Source: Dryococelus australis (lineage: Eukaryota > Arthropoda > Insecta > Phasmatodea > Phasmatidae). From it: a DNA stretch of 64,000 nucleotides. Shown here in pieces: positions 48,206-60,463 of this stretch (the first letter of the stretch is position 1; each line of letters opens with the position of its first letter). The notes beneath the pieces were generated by a model. That model made no database searches, had not been told where the DNA came from, and saw only the letters and a program-made list of their open reading frames with translations. The stretch covers positions 62,436,751 to 62,500,750 of the forward strand of contig CM056994.1 in the NCBI GenBank assembly GCA_029891345.1. The letters are read 5' to 3'. The position numbers were made by a program, and so were the translations under genes.

Positions 48206-48373
48206 ACCCGTGGTGCAGTAGGTTGGTGCCCCACTGATCTGAGGTGCAGGAGGCTCTGGGTTCGAATCCCAGGTAAGGTATGGGTGTTAATTTAAGTTAG
48301 TATGTAAGCTATCCCCTGCTAAGCTTTCCAGCATAAAACTGGGGGACGTTAAAAGCCATTTGCAATACAATAC
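48206..48373 (+). mobile_element. tRNA-derived SINE
   Basis: A polymerase III internal promoter is visible: A-box-like TGGTGCAGTAGG at 48211-48222 and a perfect B box GGTTCGAATCC at 48259-48269, spaced 36 bp apart as in tRNA genes. The head folds only partly like a tRNA, with GGCTCTGGGTTCGAATCCCAGG giving a good T arm. A body of about 100 bp follows and ends in a short AATAC repeat (CAATACAATAC). No target duplication was resolved because the left flank is a C-run. The tRNA of origin was not identified. Confidence 0.75.
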
Positions 48374-48482
48374 TCCCCTCCCCATCATCCTTTACTATGG
48401 GAATACTGTATTACAGTCAGAGTAAACTGAAATCACTGTCAACGTGCAGTTCCAAGCATATACAAATTGCAGAGCTCTATGG

Positions 48483-48707
48483 CAAAATGATATGCTGCGA
48501 CAAGCTTACCTTCAAGATCATTGAAATTGGAACCACATATGTCTCGTGTTTGCAGGCTATGTAGGGTGTTATCCTACTGGGTTTGTTAACACTGACTTCT
48601 GGTAGGGGTGGAGGGGACGCAGTCTTGTGAGCAGTCGACTTGTGCCACGATAATTGAGATAATTCCCTCTGATTTTGGCCATTCTGTCCCCTTCCCTTTT
48701 TAGTCAT
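48483..48707 (-). CDS. Candidate exon, unrecognised
   Basis: The minus strand is open for 76 codons, reading MTKKGRGQNGQNQRELSQLS and then PPPLPEVSVNKPSRITPYIACKH in its middle. A donor-like AAG before GTAAGC lies at about 48508. The upstream acceptor is weak. Other frames of the segment carry stops, and the composition is richer in GC than the flanks. It could be an exon of the Nup358-type gene or of another gene, or a chance frame; I cannot assign it. Confidence 0.2.
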
Positions 48708-48779
48708 TTGAATTAATTAACTTATCAATCTGATAGTACAATACAAGTAATAATTTTTCACTATGTAAGGCTATTCCCA

Positions 48780-49835
48780 ATACCAACTCATTGAAATGGG
48801 TTCGCTATCAGTCGAGGTGCAGTCCTCGTGGGAGTGTCCTCCTCAGTGACTCCAAGGCATTGGTTGAGAGATGTGACAGGCTAGAAGAGCGCTACCGCAA
48901 ATAGGCGAGGATGTACCAGACACGCCCCAAGAGTCCCAGTTTTATTCAGACTAAAGCCTTTGCAACCTTCAGGAACCCGCGGAGATTAGGCCACTTGCAA
49001 TTAATCTGCGGTAATGCTAAGTTGCTTTAGAGCCAAGTAAACGAAACCACACTTCCAAAGAATATCAAGGGGTGCAAAACGATTATCTCACCAAGGGTTA
49101 CGGTTTACGTAGAGTTTTTATTTACACTTTAAGAAAACAGCGGTGATCCGGTTCTGTATAAATCTAAAATAATTAATACATTACTTATTTAAGTTTCGTC
49201 AGGTTAAGGCAAACCTGAACAGAAAAAATTAACTCCAACAAAACTAGCTCCAAAATTAAATAGTCACAATTTACAGCGAACTAGAAATTTGAGGGGTGGT
49301 TGTCCAGAAGAAACGTAGCTATGATCTGCTACCGCAGAAGTCAAGGAGTGACTTGGGTAAGAGGCTGCAGGATGAGGACAACAAAGTTACCACTGGTTCT
49401 TCCCTCCTTCGCTCCTGCAACTACACACGGCGTAGGTGCAGGAGCTGTTGGAGGAGAGCTTTCGCAAGCTGCTGGAGAGGAAGGCTGGCCTTCTTCAGAC
49501 TAGGCGAGTTAGAGGCCTTATGCAGGACCAGGAGAGCTCTTCAACCTCCGCTGTCGGTGGGCCGATGAACTCTGGCAAGAGCTTTTTAAGGATTCCTTAT
49601 ATAATCAAAGTATCAGTTTCGTTGCTGTCACAGGAGTGCGGGGGTTGGTAGCATCCCAAAGCACGGGTAGAGTATTTCAGGGTAGCGGGCGGTGCCGCAC
49701 TTTTCATATCACCTTGGGTGGAAGCTGATGACAGGTTTAACGCCTCTTCTCAAGGCTCAGTGGCGATGATGTCACTGGTGGCAGGGGTGCTGCCATAGTG
49801 TGATGACTCTTTCAACTTCCCTATCGTTTCTGGCG
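48780..49835. other. GC-rich block, possible retroelement fragment
   Basis: About 1 kb richer in GC than its surroundings, with CTGCAACTACACACGGCGTAGG and other mildly symmetric stretches in the second half. Three plus-strand frames are open between 49296 and 49651, but all are short and arginine-rich and look non-functional. It might be an LTR or a SINE-like element; no second copy was found in the window. Confidence 0.3.
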
Positions 49836-51000
49836 TGTCCGTGGCTCGCCGGGCAAAAGAATTTTTAGTGTCTGGGGAAGCAACTGCATGCTGAATTCCA
49901 AAATGAGAAGGGGGGGGGGGGGGGGAAGAATACAATTTCCATAAATAAACACATTAATCTCTCTTGTGTCTGTAGTTGTCCAACATGTGGAATCCACCCC
50001 GTAGCCACTGTAACAGATGTATACCACTTTAGACTTGCCCCATATGCTCTAAGTGCTTGCTGATGGGGCGAAGTTGACCTGTAGGGTGTGAAAATGTGCT
50101 GCGCAGCAGTGTGACATGTATCAATATGAACACTTAAATGTTTTAAACTCTTATAAATTGTGCTGACAAGTGTGACTCACAGTCTGAGCAAAATAGTGCA
50201 GAAAATTTATATATATTTTAAAGTTGAGTTAAAGTGTTATACTTCAGGGAAACAAAGAACTTCAATTTTTGGTGAAGAAAAAGTTAGGTGAATATGAAAG
50301 TGTTGACATCGTTTAGCTTCTTATGGCTGTATCAGTCAATCATTCTGACTTAGCTCGCTCTGCTTTGTAGTCTATATGGTTGCCATGTGCCAATATAGAT
50401 TGAGAGAGGTTTTCAAGAACTACAATAACATTCTCAGTGACAAACATCATCGCTTGAAGCAGAAAAATCTAGAATTGATTAATGAAATTTATTTTGAGAG
50501 CTAGATCTGAAGATATCCATAAAATATAGATGTAAAAGTTATTTGCTAATGACGTTTTTACAAATTTTGTAAATAAGACATTTAATACTTTTGGCTGTTG
50601 AATGTATACACACAATGTTTTGCTGATAATATATTTCCTTGCATCCTAATGTTTAAATAATAAATTTGATTGTCAGAATCATTTAAAAATTCAGCATAAA
50701 ACTTTTTACCTGGTATTTTGAAAACACAGATTTTTACTTCATGAAACCACCAATTTTTTAACTTCAAACCACCATTTTTGGGCATTTGAAAAAACAGAAG
50801 AATTCCTATCCCTACCTATACATTTTCAGTTACAATTTGTTGGTTACAGTTTCACAGATAAAATAGTACATTTTAGGCAAATTTCATTTTAAGTTTTGAC
50901 TTAAATTTTAATGTTATGGGATGTGCAATTACTTCCATTTCCGTAACATTTCTGTATTATTTTTTATTTAACCATATTATGTTGGCTCTAACCATCAGTA
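49836..51000. other. No gene recognised
   Basis: AT-rich, with a 16-base G-run at 49910-49925. Ends in TA, the target duplication of the next MITE. Confidence 0.4.
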
Positions 51001-51813
51001 TTGTACTTACTCTTGTATAGCGCACCCTTTTTTCCCGAAGATAAAGTAAAAATATTCTGGGGTGTACGCTATACAAGGGGGGGAGGGGGGAGGAAGATGG
51101 AGTGTCGGCCATAAGTTGTCTGGGGATGTTGCTGGAAGTGGCAGAACTGTCTGTTGAATCATCGCTTGCTCTTACATCCCCCCTCTCCAGTCTCTCTCTT
51201 TCTCACTCGGCAACCCTTCAGTTATGTATAGGTTGAAACTCTGCTAACCCCCTTCAAACTTATGGTATCCTGTCACCACAAAACCAGAACTGCCACGTGT
51301 TTACCATCCCCCGCCCCCTTGTAATAACACCCAGAGGTTGCTGGTGGATAATTCAGTTATCCCTCTTTGCTTCCATGGCAGAGGCTAGCGAGCCAGGATT
51401 AGTAAGTGGGGTAGGGGGAGGGAGAGTGGAGAAGGACCGAGGAGACCCTTTAATTTTTTTAGATATGGGTAGTGTGACATTCTAGCAAAAAAAATAAAAT
51501 AAAAGAAAGGAGAGAGAGCCGGCCACTGCTAAAAGGACAAAGAAGAAAAAAAAAACCGAAGCTGGAAATGTTGGGTAGTAGGGGAGAGAGGTTTCGGAAT
51601 TTTTTTTACTTTGGTTTTTTGCATCCAAGTTATTTAAATAAAGTATTTTCCAAACATATCGCAACCCCCACACATTAATGTAAAAAAGAATAATTTGTTC
51701 CATATTTAATAACAAGGCACAACAAATTTTTGATGCAATTTTACTAAAAAAATTTTTTTCCCCTGGAACTTATTGCCAAAATCATGATGCACGCTATACA
51801 TGAATAAATATGG
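51001..51813. mobile_element. MITE with CCGTATTTA-type ends, copy 2
   Basis: The left end reads TTGTACTTACTCTTGTATAG and the right, reversed, CCATATTTATTCATGTATAG; TA flanks both (50999-51000, 51814-51815). The block CAGAACTGCCACGTG near 51283 is the reverse complement of part of the MITE at 26921-27501. The shared subterminal motif GTATAGCG(C/T)GC is also present at both ends of both copies. No coding capacity. Confidence 0.8.
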
Positions 51814-53735
51814 TAATTTCAGTGCTCATTAGCAGTAACAGATTGCAGCACTCGGATTGCAGGGAAGGGGATTGGGAGGGGAGGGGGGCATTTTTAGCAT
51901 AATTTAACATGCCAACATGAGTGCTTAAAGTTTTTATGTATGTACCTATATAAAAACTATTGCTGAGCTCATGTGTATAGTAATTTTTATGGACATCACT
52001 TTTTAGAAACTAGTGATATTATTTCTGGTATTATGCTGGTTAGGTAAATGGTGAAATGCAAGAAACAATTTGCAATAATCCATTAGCAAATATGAAAATT
52101 TTGCTTCAGTTTGTTCAATATTGACATTATTACTACAATGTGCCAAAGTTATGGTCCCTTCAGGTTTGTGCTAATAAGGTGTGAAGTGTATTGGAAAGAA
52201 ATAATCAAATTTACTATAAGGCTAGAGTCAAGCGTGAGAGTGAAATTAATTATTATTTTTGCTTTGCCAGAATACAATTATAGTTACAGAAAAACCAGTA
52301 CTGGAAAGACAAAACTAATATGTACATATAACAATTAGTGTATTTTAAAAAGCTGTTGAAACACAAATTACAATAATATTAATTTTGTGTAAGTCAAAAG
52401 AAATATTAAACCTTGAAAGAGACAGCTGCTGATAAAATATAAAGTCGTCATTATAAATGGAAGAAATCAACAATGATAAACTTTACTGACATGTTGACAA
52501 CCCCTCACCAATAGAAAAATATTTGAGGTAAAGTGGAAGCTCGGAATACTGTGGATTCGGTAATACATTGGAGCAATTTATGTCCCCCGGCGTGAATAAA
52601 TAAATAAATGGAAAACGTGCGGTCAAGTAGGTGTGGCTGTGGCGGTGTCGAGGTTAGGCGAGGTGTTGCGTGGGTTAGGCGGGGGGGTGGGGGGGGGGGG
52701 GGGGGGGATTTTTTTTTTCTGTGTAGATACATTTTACTGATTCATTTCAGCCAATACTGTATGTTTTTCCGTATTCAGTTTCCTTGGTGTGGTGCGATGT
52801 CTTTGACGGAAGAATTCCTAGTGGACATTTTATCATGTGACCCTATTATACTATTATGCCTGTTTTGTTGTTTGGTTGTAAAAAGGCCAAAAAAAAAAGT
52901 TACTGTAGCAACCTTTCCATCTGGGTGTTGGGTCAGTGTGAGGGATGGCACGGCCACATTCCAAGTTTTACTGGCACTCACAAGTTAAGGTGGAGTTGTT
53001 GATGAGACACCGATGTCTGGATTTACCTGCAAGTAGTTCAGCTATCTTCCACTAGATAGCAGCAGCATCGAAGCATTGTGCCAGAGTTGTCTGCCAGGTT
53101 GATTACGAGTCAGAGGGGGGTAGAATTGCATGAAAACGTGTACCATTGCCCCATCCCTTAACCTCAAAATGCCATTAGCGAGCTTGAGCATCAGATGGCA
53201 GAATAACAGAACCTACACCAACTCCATTCTGAGAATGCAACATTTAATTGTTTTATTTAAATTCTTTTGGCTTTAAACGCTGCTTTTCTTACAAAACTGT
53301 TGATAGTCCCTTCACTGGGATTTGCGACAGCCCAAAAGTGCTGTATTTCTAAATTCCGCGCAGACTCAATTATTAACTTCACTACCACCCTTTTACCATA
53401 CAGGCAGATAAAAGGGAGGTAAAATTAAACAGCATTGGGACAAGAGCTTGCTGGAGAAACTCGGCAAGCTCTAAAAACTGAATGAACTAAGTTTAAAAAA
53501 TTTTTTGTTGGGTGTGTTGGGAGTGGGGAATAGCCTCTCCTGCCCGCCTCACAACAAATGAGTCTGAGTGGACAAGGTCCCTCACAAGGGACTGTACCAC
53601 CCCAGCTCTGAGCTTTAGCAATGATTATAAATCGGCGGCGGCAGATAACAGACAGCACAGCAAGACTCATACCGCGGCCTGAGGGGGGGGGGGGGGGATA
53701 CAGAAAAGGCATCTTGTTACATTCACACATAGTGA
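51814..53735. other. No gene recognised; G-rich tract at 52681-52707
   Basis: Non-coding. A 27-base tract of G with a single T lies at 52681-52707. The stretch starting near 52533 (AAGTGGAAGCTCGGAATACT) resembles a Tigger-type end, but no partner was found. The short frame at 52750-52988 shows no domain. Confidence 0.35.
52681..52707 (+). repeat. G-tract, 27 bases with one T
   Basis: Seven G, one T, then 19 G. Such runs can form G-quadruplexes and often slip in sequencing, so its length is uncertain. Confidence 0.9.
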
Positions 53736-54034
53736 ATGAAGTCGTTGACACACGCCTGTCTTTATGACTGTGCTAATCTCGAGAACCACATAACAGATTT
53801 GGATGCAGTTTTTACAGTTACGATCTGCATTTATCGAGGAAGGTTTATATGTATTTAAAAAAACTAGCCATTTTGCTGCTTTCTAAGCATGACCTACCAA
53901 AACTGCAGGAACGAATGTTATAATCCTTTCTCTATGAACATAAAAAGTGGGGCCACAGGGGCTCAGTGTGGATAGAGCTATTCCCAAGGGAGGCCGAAGA
54001 AGTGTACCCCGGAAAAGCTGGGCAGGGTCGCTAG
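53736..54034 (+). mobile_element. Helitron-like 3' fragment
   Basis: The sequence has the ATCTCGAGAACCACATAACAG and TTTATCGAGGAAGGTTTATATG motifs of common insect Helitron-derived repeats, and a 3' end CCCCGGAAAAGCTGGGCAGG followed by GTCGCTAG before T, a hairpin plus CTAG. The 5' end was not resolved. It is a different family from the Helitron-like element at 25397. Confidence 0.5.
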
Positions 54035-56316
54035 TTTCATACAAATCACAAATGCACAATTATCACATTGGGCACCGTTTATAACATTTCATTTAAAATC
54101 ACAATGTCGCAATTCTTAACTTTATAAATTATTTTTATTAAACTCGTTTTCTTCTTCAGCAAGTTTAACAAATTATTAATCAATGTTCTCAATTATAATA
54201 ATATTAATCTTAATTCTTTTCAATGATTAACAATTAATATTTAAAAACCCCCTTGCCACAATTATTTAATTAATATTCACACATATTATTCCTTATTATA
54301 TAATTAAAACTTCTTTTGATGTACACACGTCCATCTTTGGCCGTGGTGAGAAAAAAGGTCAGAAAAAATTAGTCATATTTTAATTCTGCCTTACTTATGT
54401 TGTCTCCTGTCCTCCGATTGGCTGTCGTCTGACTATGAAACATATCTCCCCCAACCGGCAATGGCGAGACCAGAGACAACCAGGATGGTTTTATTTAGTA
54501 CTTTGGTATAATAAACGTTTAATGCTGACCATCCTCTAGGGAAGAAATGAAATATAATAAATAAAATATTAATCCTGAATACCGTTTAGAAACAAAGAAA
54601 AATACTTAAACATGATCTCTATTTTAATAAATGATTAAATAAATCAAATATTAAAAATGTAATTTGGAAATGATATTAAAGAAAGTGACCACATAAGCAA
54701 GTACTCTAATTAAAATATCTATAACTAATGTTAAATGTTAACCCCTAAAAAATTGCAATGTTAGAATGTATTCCCAGCACCTTTTTAACTAGTCTTAAAA
54801 AATGTTTAATTTTAAACGAGAAAATAGGTAGTTTAATCTACTGACATAACCTGAAAATGTCATACCGTTTGTTAATAACGAAAAGAGATTAAGGATAACT
54901 GTCATACTGATATAATTTAACTTTTCAACTAAGTGAAAATATAGTTAGTTATTTAGTATGCAATTGCTGATAAATAATAAGGTATTCCTGGTATATTTTT
55001 TTCCGGTTATAAATCATTCAATTACATAAAGTACTCTGTAAGATAGATTAGCATGAGTTTTTGTTGCTCCAGAATATTCCTTAATAGTGAAGCAAATAAT
55101 ATTTAATATTTAGTTTAATTTTTTATCCGTACACTATTGTTTATTGAATTACTATTCGTATATAATTTAAGAGACTTTTTAACCAGTGTAATGAATGTAA
55201 TTAAGTATAGGTACGCAAGGCCAGATTTGATTTGGTAGCATTTGAACAGTACAGTTTGTAATCTCTCATTAATTTTAATGGTTTTAGTAGAGGATATGAA
55301 TTCTAATTAATTAAAAATAAATTGTAATTAAATGTGATTATTTGGAGAACTGAAAAATGTATCTACTTGCCACATGTATGACACTATAAAATTTCCTACC
55401 ATTGCACGCTGTCGATGTTGAAGTAAGTTACTAACATTTTCTTCACAATCATCTGCAAATCATAGAATTTATTACAACTGAGACTGATTTCCACAATCGT
55501 GCTGTTAATAAACGAGTATCATGATGAAAGTAATACAATATAAAAATCCATACAACGCTTTATGTATATAAAAGAAAAAAACATTTTTTGAGAATGTTTG
55601 GTTTTCTGTAATATAATTGAAACGGTTCAGTGTCTCTAGTTTGAGTTGCCACTTTATATGACACAAGCTATGATGCGGGAGCTACAATTAACTATTCTGT
55701 CAATTTATTACCTCAGCTAGGCTCTAGGAATAATTAATGAGCATGCGAATAAATAAGTTTATACTAGTTAGTAGTAATGTGAAAAACAATACTTATTCAG
55801 CCAAACCTAAGCAATCAGCTGAGAACAAATATTACACAAAACCCTTGCAACTAGTTTTCTCAGTACTAAGCATATACTTAAATGTCGACAATAACACAAT
55901 CAATAGTGACAACCACCTTGTCAATTAATTAAACAAACTTTATGTTGTCTTTTAGGACCAACAGAACTCCAATAAGAGCCAAAATGAATTAAATTATTTC
56001 CCAAATATTTCAACAACACATATCTTGCACAAATCTTTGATCATTAATTTGAAAAATGATATAAAGAAACTACTCACGATTAGATCGCTTTTACGGTCCT
56101 TAATTATGTTACAACGCTAAAGAAGTAATGCAAAAGTTGGACCATTTAAAAACTTCATTTGCGACATCAACAAACTAAAGAAACAACACCATTTTACTTC
56201 TCGTAAAAAACATATTTTATCCAATTCAAGGTGTAATGATTACTATTAAAAAAATTATTCCCATGAAAGAAAACGTTGGACTTATTCCCTAAGCAAATGA
56301 GTACCCCGAACCAATG
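54035..56316. other. No gene recognised over 2.3 kb
   Basis: Very AT-rich with many A and T runs. No coding potential, terminal repeat or tandem structure was noted. Confidence 0.45.
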
Positions 56317-56622
56317 TGTCCACGGTGAAGATGAAATCCGCCAGTAGTCTGTACGATCTCCAACAGGACAGGTAACAGGATGAGGCTGCAGTGGCTGGAA
56401 CACTATTAGACTTCTGTCAACAGGAGAAATCAAGATATCCCTTACAGAGATGTGAAATTGATCGTGTCCATGGTGAAAATGGACTCCCCCAGTAGCCCCA
56501 TCAATCTCCAAAAGAACTGGTAATAGGATGAGGTTTTCGAAACTACCACAGTGGTTGGAGCACTATTAGACTGCTGTAATCAGGAAACGTCAGTGGTTCC
56601 TTTGCCAAGATGTGAAGTTGCA
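56317..56622. repeat. Diverged tandem duplication, period about 148-158 bp
   Basis: Unit 1 starts TGTCCACGGTGAAGATGAAA at 56317 and unit 2 starts TGTCCATGGTGAAAATGGAC at 56465. Common blocks include CCAGTAG, ATC(A)ATCTCCAA, GGATGAGG, GAACACTATTAGAC / GAGCACTATTAGAC and AGATGTGAA(A/G)TTG. A third, partial start (TGTCC) follows at 56623. The minus strand is open across both units but the encoded sequence is not conserved between them. Confidence 0.85.
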
Positions 56623-57032
56623 TGTCCTCAAATCTTGACTATTCCAATAATCTAATACTCCTCTCTTGTGTTAAGAAAATTTTGTTGTCAAATTTGTACC
56701 TTTGGGCTCATCGGGGAAATGATATATTCAAGTAGTTAGTGATTTGACATATCTCACTTCTTAGTCTTCTATAGCCCAAAATAGTTTTTAACTTAATCCA
56801 ACATTTCTAACAGCCAAACAAAAACTTATGACTAACTGACAACAGTTTTCTATGAGTAGTGTCGTTCGTTTTTACAAGTAAACAAATTTTTTTTCTTAAA
56901 AAAATTAAAACAAAGAATACTATATCAATATCAGTTTTGCTGGCAAATTAAAAACTGAACAATAGTAAAACATCCCAGTAACACAAATGTTTGTTCAGTC
57001 CTTTCCTTTCTATAACAAATTAATTTGTTATA
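56623..57032. other. No feature recognised
   Basis: AT-rich; ends in TA, the target duplication of the next element. Confidence 0.4.
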
Positions 57033-57809
57033 CAGTAATGCCATTACTAGGGAGCTGTGCATCCCACTCCATCATTCCGGTATTATTTCTGTATTATATG
57101 TTGCACTTTATTTACAGAGTTTGTTACAATAGGTAGGTACATAGAGTTTTACGTTACGTTGACAGCAGGGTCGTCAGATATGGAGCAAGTTGCTTGGAGA
57201 AGTAGAGACAGGGAACTGATTATATCTAGAGCGAAAAATAAATGCCATATAAAACAGCCCAGCATTCGCTAAGAGTGATAACGGGAAGCCTCCGGATGGT
57301 CGAGCCTAAAATTAAAATAGAATATTTGTGAAAGTGAGTCTGGTTTCTTCACTACTGCATCTCACTCATTGCGAGTATACCACCAACAAATTGCTAACAC
57401 GATAGTATGCCTGGATTTGTGTGTGTATATTTTGAACATCAAATATAAATATCTAAGCTCTTTCAAATGAAATAGGCGGTGTAAATTTTCATAAAAAAAA
57501 TTATTGTAGTACTTTATCGTGCTGCAAGCTCATGCAAAAGATCCAAGTCTAGTGAAACACTGCGTGTCAGTCTGCCTGGCCTCCCAGCCAACCGCATAAA
57601 AAAGAATTCCAATAGCATAGGGCAAAAATTTCACGAGTTACGGCACTAAATAACACTTCCACCGTGTTTGACAGATAGATGCCACACCCCTTTAGAACAC
57701 TGGCTTTTTTTTTGGTACTGTACTTTGCCACTCCCAGAATAGTGCGGAAAGCTATAACGCGGGTCTAAAGTATGTCCCCCAACAGCTGCGTTATATCGGG
57801 CTTTTACTG
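57033..57809. mobile_element. Tigger-like non-autonomous element, 0.78 kb, TA duplication
   Basis: The left end reads CAGTAATGCCATTACTAGGG and the right, reversed, CAGTAAAAGCCCGATATAAC; both are flanked by TA (57031-57032 and 57810-57811). The right 270 bp match the partial element at 320-553, so the family has at least two copies here. Near both ends there is a GAGCTGT/CAGCTGTT pair. No transposase frame. Confidence 0.75.
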
Positions 57810-58327
57810 TATTAATTTTTTTTGAATTAGCAGTATTTTTATAATAAAATTCTAACAAGAGTTAGTATTAGTATGCACTGTGTTGTATTGTACGACTGTA
57901 TTTCAAAGCCTTGTGGCGCTCTTTGCCATGCAATAGGGTTTATGCAATGTTAACAAAATAAATAAAATTTGTATTTGTTTTAATGCTTTTTATTAAAGAT
58001 TTAAAACTTTTATCATTATGCTGCACATGAAAAAAAATCTGAAAACGTACTTCTTTTCAAGCGCTTAGGTAATACAAACCTACTATATTTTCTCAATAAG
58101 AGCACACTCAATATTAAAATTTTTAAAAACCACATTTTAAATGTCAAGGTCACTGCACCAGTTATTTCACTCTGTATCTATTTGATTACTGTTTGGGTTT
58201 AATATTTTCCAAGTAGCTAAAACTCTCCATAGGATACTTTTATGAATATGATTGATCTCATTATCACTTAATCATTAAAAACATTTAGTCCCCTGGATTT
58301 TAATTGCGCAATTCATTTGGTGCTCAC
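57810..58327. other. No feature recognised (intronic side of the Nup358-type gene)
   Basis: AT-rich sequence downstream of the second Ran-binding exon on the minus strand, presumably intron. No following exon was recognised. Confidence 0.4.
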
Positions 58328-58535
58328 CTGAGTCTTGCAGATGACCTCCCTAAACTCCTCTGCAATCTCCTTGGTTTTGAAACGAAGAGCAAACTTCTCA
58401 TTCGTCACATGTCCCTCTGCAAAGTCTGGAGCACACCACATCCACGACTTCTCATCCTTGGCAGCGAACTTCAGTTCTGGGGTGAGGTGGTGGTTCATGC
58501 ACAGCTTCAGCACCTGATCTCTCCGCATTACTAGC
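58328..58535 (-). CDS. RanBP2/Nup358-type protein, exon with the second half of a Ran-binding domain
   Basis: On the minus strand an acceptor TTTGACAG precedes 208 nt ending ACTCAG before GTGAGC. The exon enters one base short of a codon and exits in phase 0. It reads LVMRRDQVLKLCMNHHLTPE, then DEKSWMWCAPDFAEG and KFALRFKTKEIAEEFREV, the core of the second half of a Ran-binding domain. The DFAEG and FKT.E.AEEF wording is closer to the RanBP2/Nup358 group than to RanBP1, which has DFADE. Nup358 forms the cytoplasmic filaments of the nuclear pore, and such domains bind Ran-GTP. Further domains are not in view, so a RanBP1- or RanBP3-like gene is not formally excluded. Confidence 0.85.
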
Positions 58536-59115
58536 CTGTCAAATGCCAGAATTCCACAATCTACATTAAAGTAGCCATTGCTGCAAAAATCCTGGATACT
58601 AAAGTTTCATTGATATTTTAATGTATAAATGTTTCAATCTAATTGTGCAAAAATGGGGCAGGGAAGAAGGAAAAGAAATTTATAGACTTTTGAAATATAT
58701 AAGTGGAAGCTAAATTCACAAAACTGATTAATGGTCAAAGAATCTGCATGTTTTTATAAATGGTTGCTGTGGACTACTACTCTGTGACTGTTGGCATAGT
58801 ACCAGCTGTAAAGGAGTTGGTATGCACATTTACACTATGCTGTATGCTCTGTGGAATGGGTCACTAGCTCAGTCCTATATGAAATGAAAGCCCAAGTATC
58901 TTATGTGCATATCCTCCTTACATTTTGTCATCCACCAATGAATCTACATGGGAGTGAGGTGACCACAGCTGGGGTTTGAAGGCATTGATATAGTTTAACT
59001 GTTTATTCAAATCAGTTTCTCTACACTAACTTGTTCAATAGCAATAAGCACCAACAAAATTGGATAGTGATGTTAACAACTTTGCACACTGTCAGTAATA
59101 TGCATGAGGTATAAA

Positions 59116-60463
59116 CAGGGATGGGGTGACCAAGTCTAAGATGTGTTGAACCCATTAAAATATTAGGTATTCAAAGAATCGGTGCAGTCGTGAAGTTAGG
59201 TTTTTCAAACAGGCTTAGGTTGTGTGTCAGAATATTAAAATGACACAAAATTGGGTTAAACTAAATTTTTCAAAAGACATATGGAACACACAACATTTTC
59301 ACAAGTATATATTTACACTTACTGTAAATGCAGTATTTTACCACAAGATTATCTCATACTCTAGAGGAAATTCACAGCAAAAAGCACCAATTGCAAAAAT
59401 TAAGTGAGGAAACATTACACTAGATAAAAAATTGAAAATACATATAAAATCCCAAACAGTAGTAACAATACAGTTGCTAGTTTTCATATGCTTGTAGCCA
59501 GTTAGTGTTTAAAAAAAGTGGTAATCTTGTAAAAAGAAAAAAAAGTAAATAAAACACCCATTTCTGTGCTATGTAATGCTTAAAAATATATCGGTACAAA
59601 AAAATTACTCTCATCACTCTAAATACACTTTGACGACTGAAAACGCATGCAGCAATATATTTTCGTTTATAGATTTTGTCCATTTTACACCAAACTACAA
59701 ATTTTTACATGTGAAATATCCAGAGTCGGTCGATGTTTGTGTTTCCCAGCGAACACTCCCAATGTCTGCATGCAAACGTCATTTAAACATTTCCTATTTG
59801 TGAAAACAAATTAATTTTGGAGCAAGAAAATCAAACATTTTATATTTGCACTGCCAACATAAGAACATTGGCCAATGCACATATCTTTGACGAAAAGCTA
59901 ATTATTCACACGTTTGCTATCTCACATACACTCTGGAATCCAACTTCACCAAGGTGAAAATTGTTTAGAAAACTGTGCTTTTACAAATTTTTTCACTTTG
60001 TTTTTGTTAAATGGAAACTCGAATATATGAAATTAGGGCTTCACTTCCAAGACTTTTAAATTATGTATTTATTGAAAACTGATACGCCTCATCTTCTCAA
60101 ACTATGGTGAAAAGGGTTTTTGGAGGGTTACAGATTGTTGTGCGAGAAAATGTTGTATTATTATTTTTTTTCTGATTTAACTTTAGCGTAAATAAACAAA
60201 AATTGGACTTGAAGTTAGGGTAGGTTTTCCGTATATTAAGATTGAGCAGTATAATACCATGAGCCAAATTGCGAAAGCAATGTCAGACTTGGGAACATTT
60301 TATTTTGGATAAAAATGACAGCACAAAAGCCCAGTGTTTTGTTTGCGGTGTAAAAATAGCACATGGAAAATCATAGAATTAAAGATTTTGGTTCCGGAAT
60401 CTGTACACTCAGACAAGGATTCAAGTGTGGATTTGAGAAAAATATGGATTTGCACCATCCCTA
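59116..60463. mobile_element. hAT element, 1.35 kb, inside the Nup358-type intron
   Basis: The ends read CAGGGATGGGGTGACC and, reversed, TAGGGATGGTGCAAATCC. The flanking octamers are GGTATAAA (59108-59115) and GTTAAAAA (60464-60471), 6 of 8 identical, weaker than for the other hAT elements here. A BED-type zinc finger fragment at 60266-60376 confirms the superfamily. Most of the transposase is gone. The coding strand is opposite to the host gene. Confidence 0.75.
60266..60376 (+). pseudogene. BED zinc finger of a hAT transposase (fragment)
   Basis: One frame reads QTWEHFILDKNDSTKAQC followed by FVCGVKIAHGKS and a stop. W-x-H-F, then C-x2-C with K-I-x-x-G-K-S, is the first half of a BED finger; the H-x-x-x-H pair that should follow is absent. 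It is near the right end of the element but points away from its interior, so the element has been rearranged. Confidence 0.7.

Noticed and set aside
49296..49651. Three overlapping Arg-rich frames
   Set aside because: Mutually overlapping, no domain, and located in a GC-rich block with frequent CTGC words that keeps several frames open by chance.
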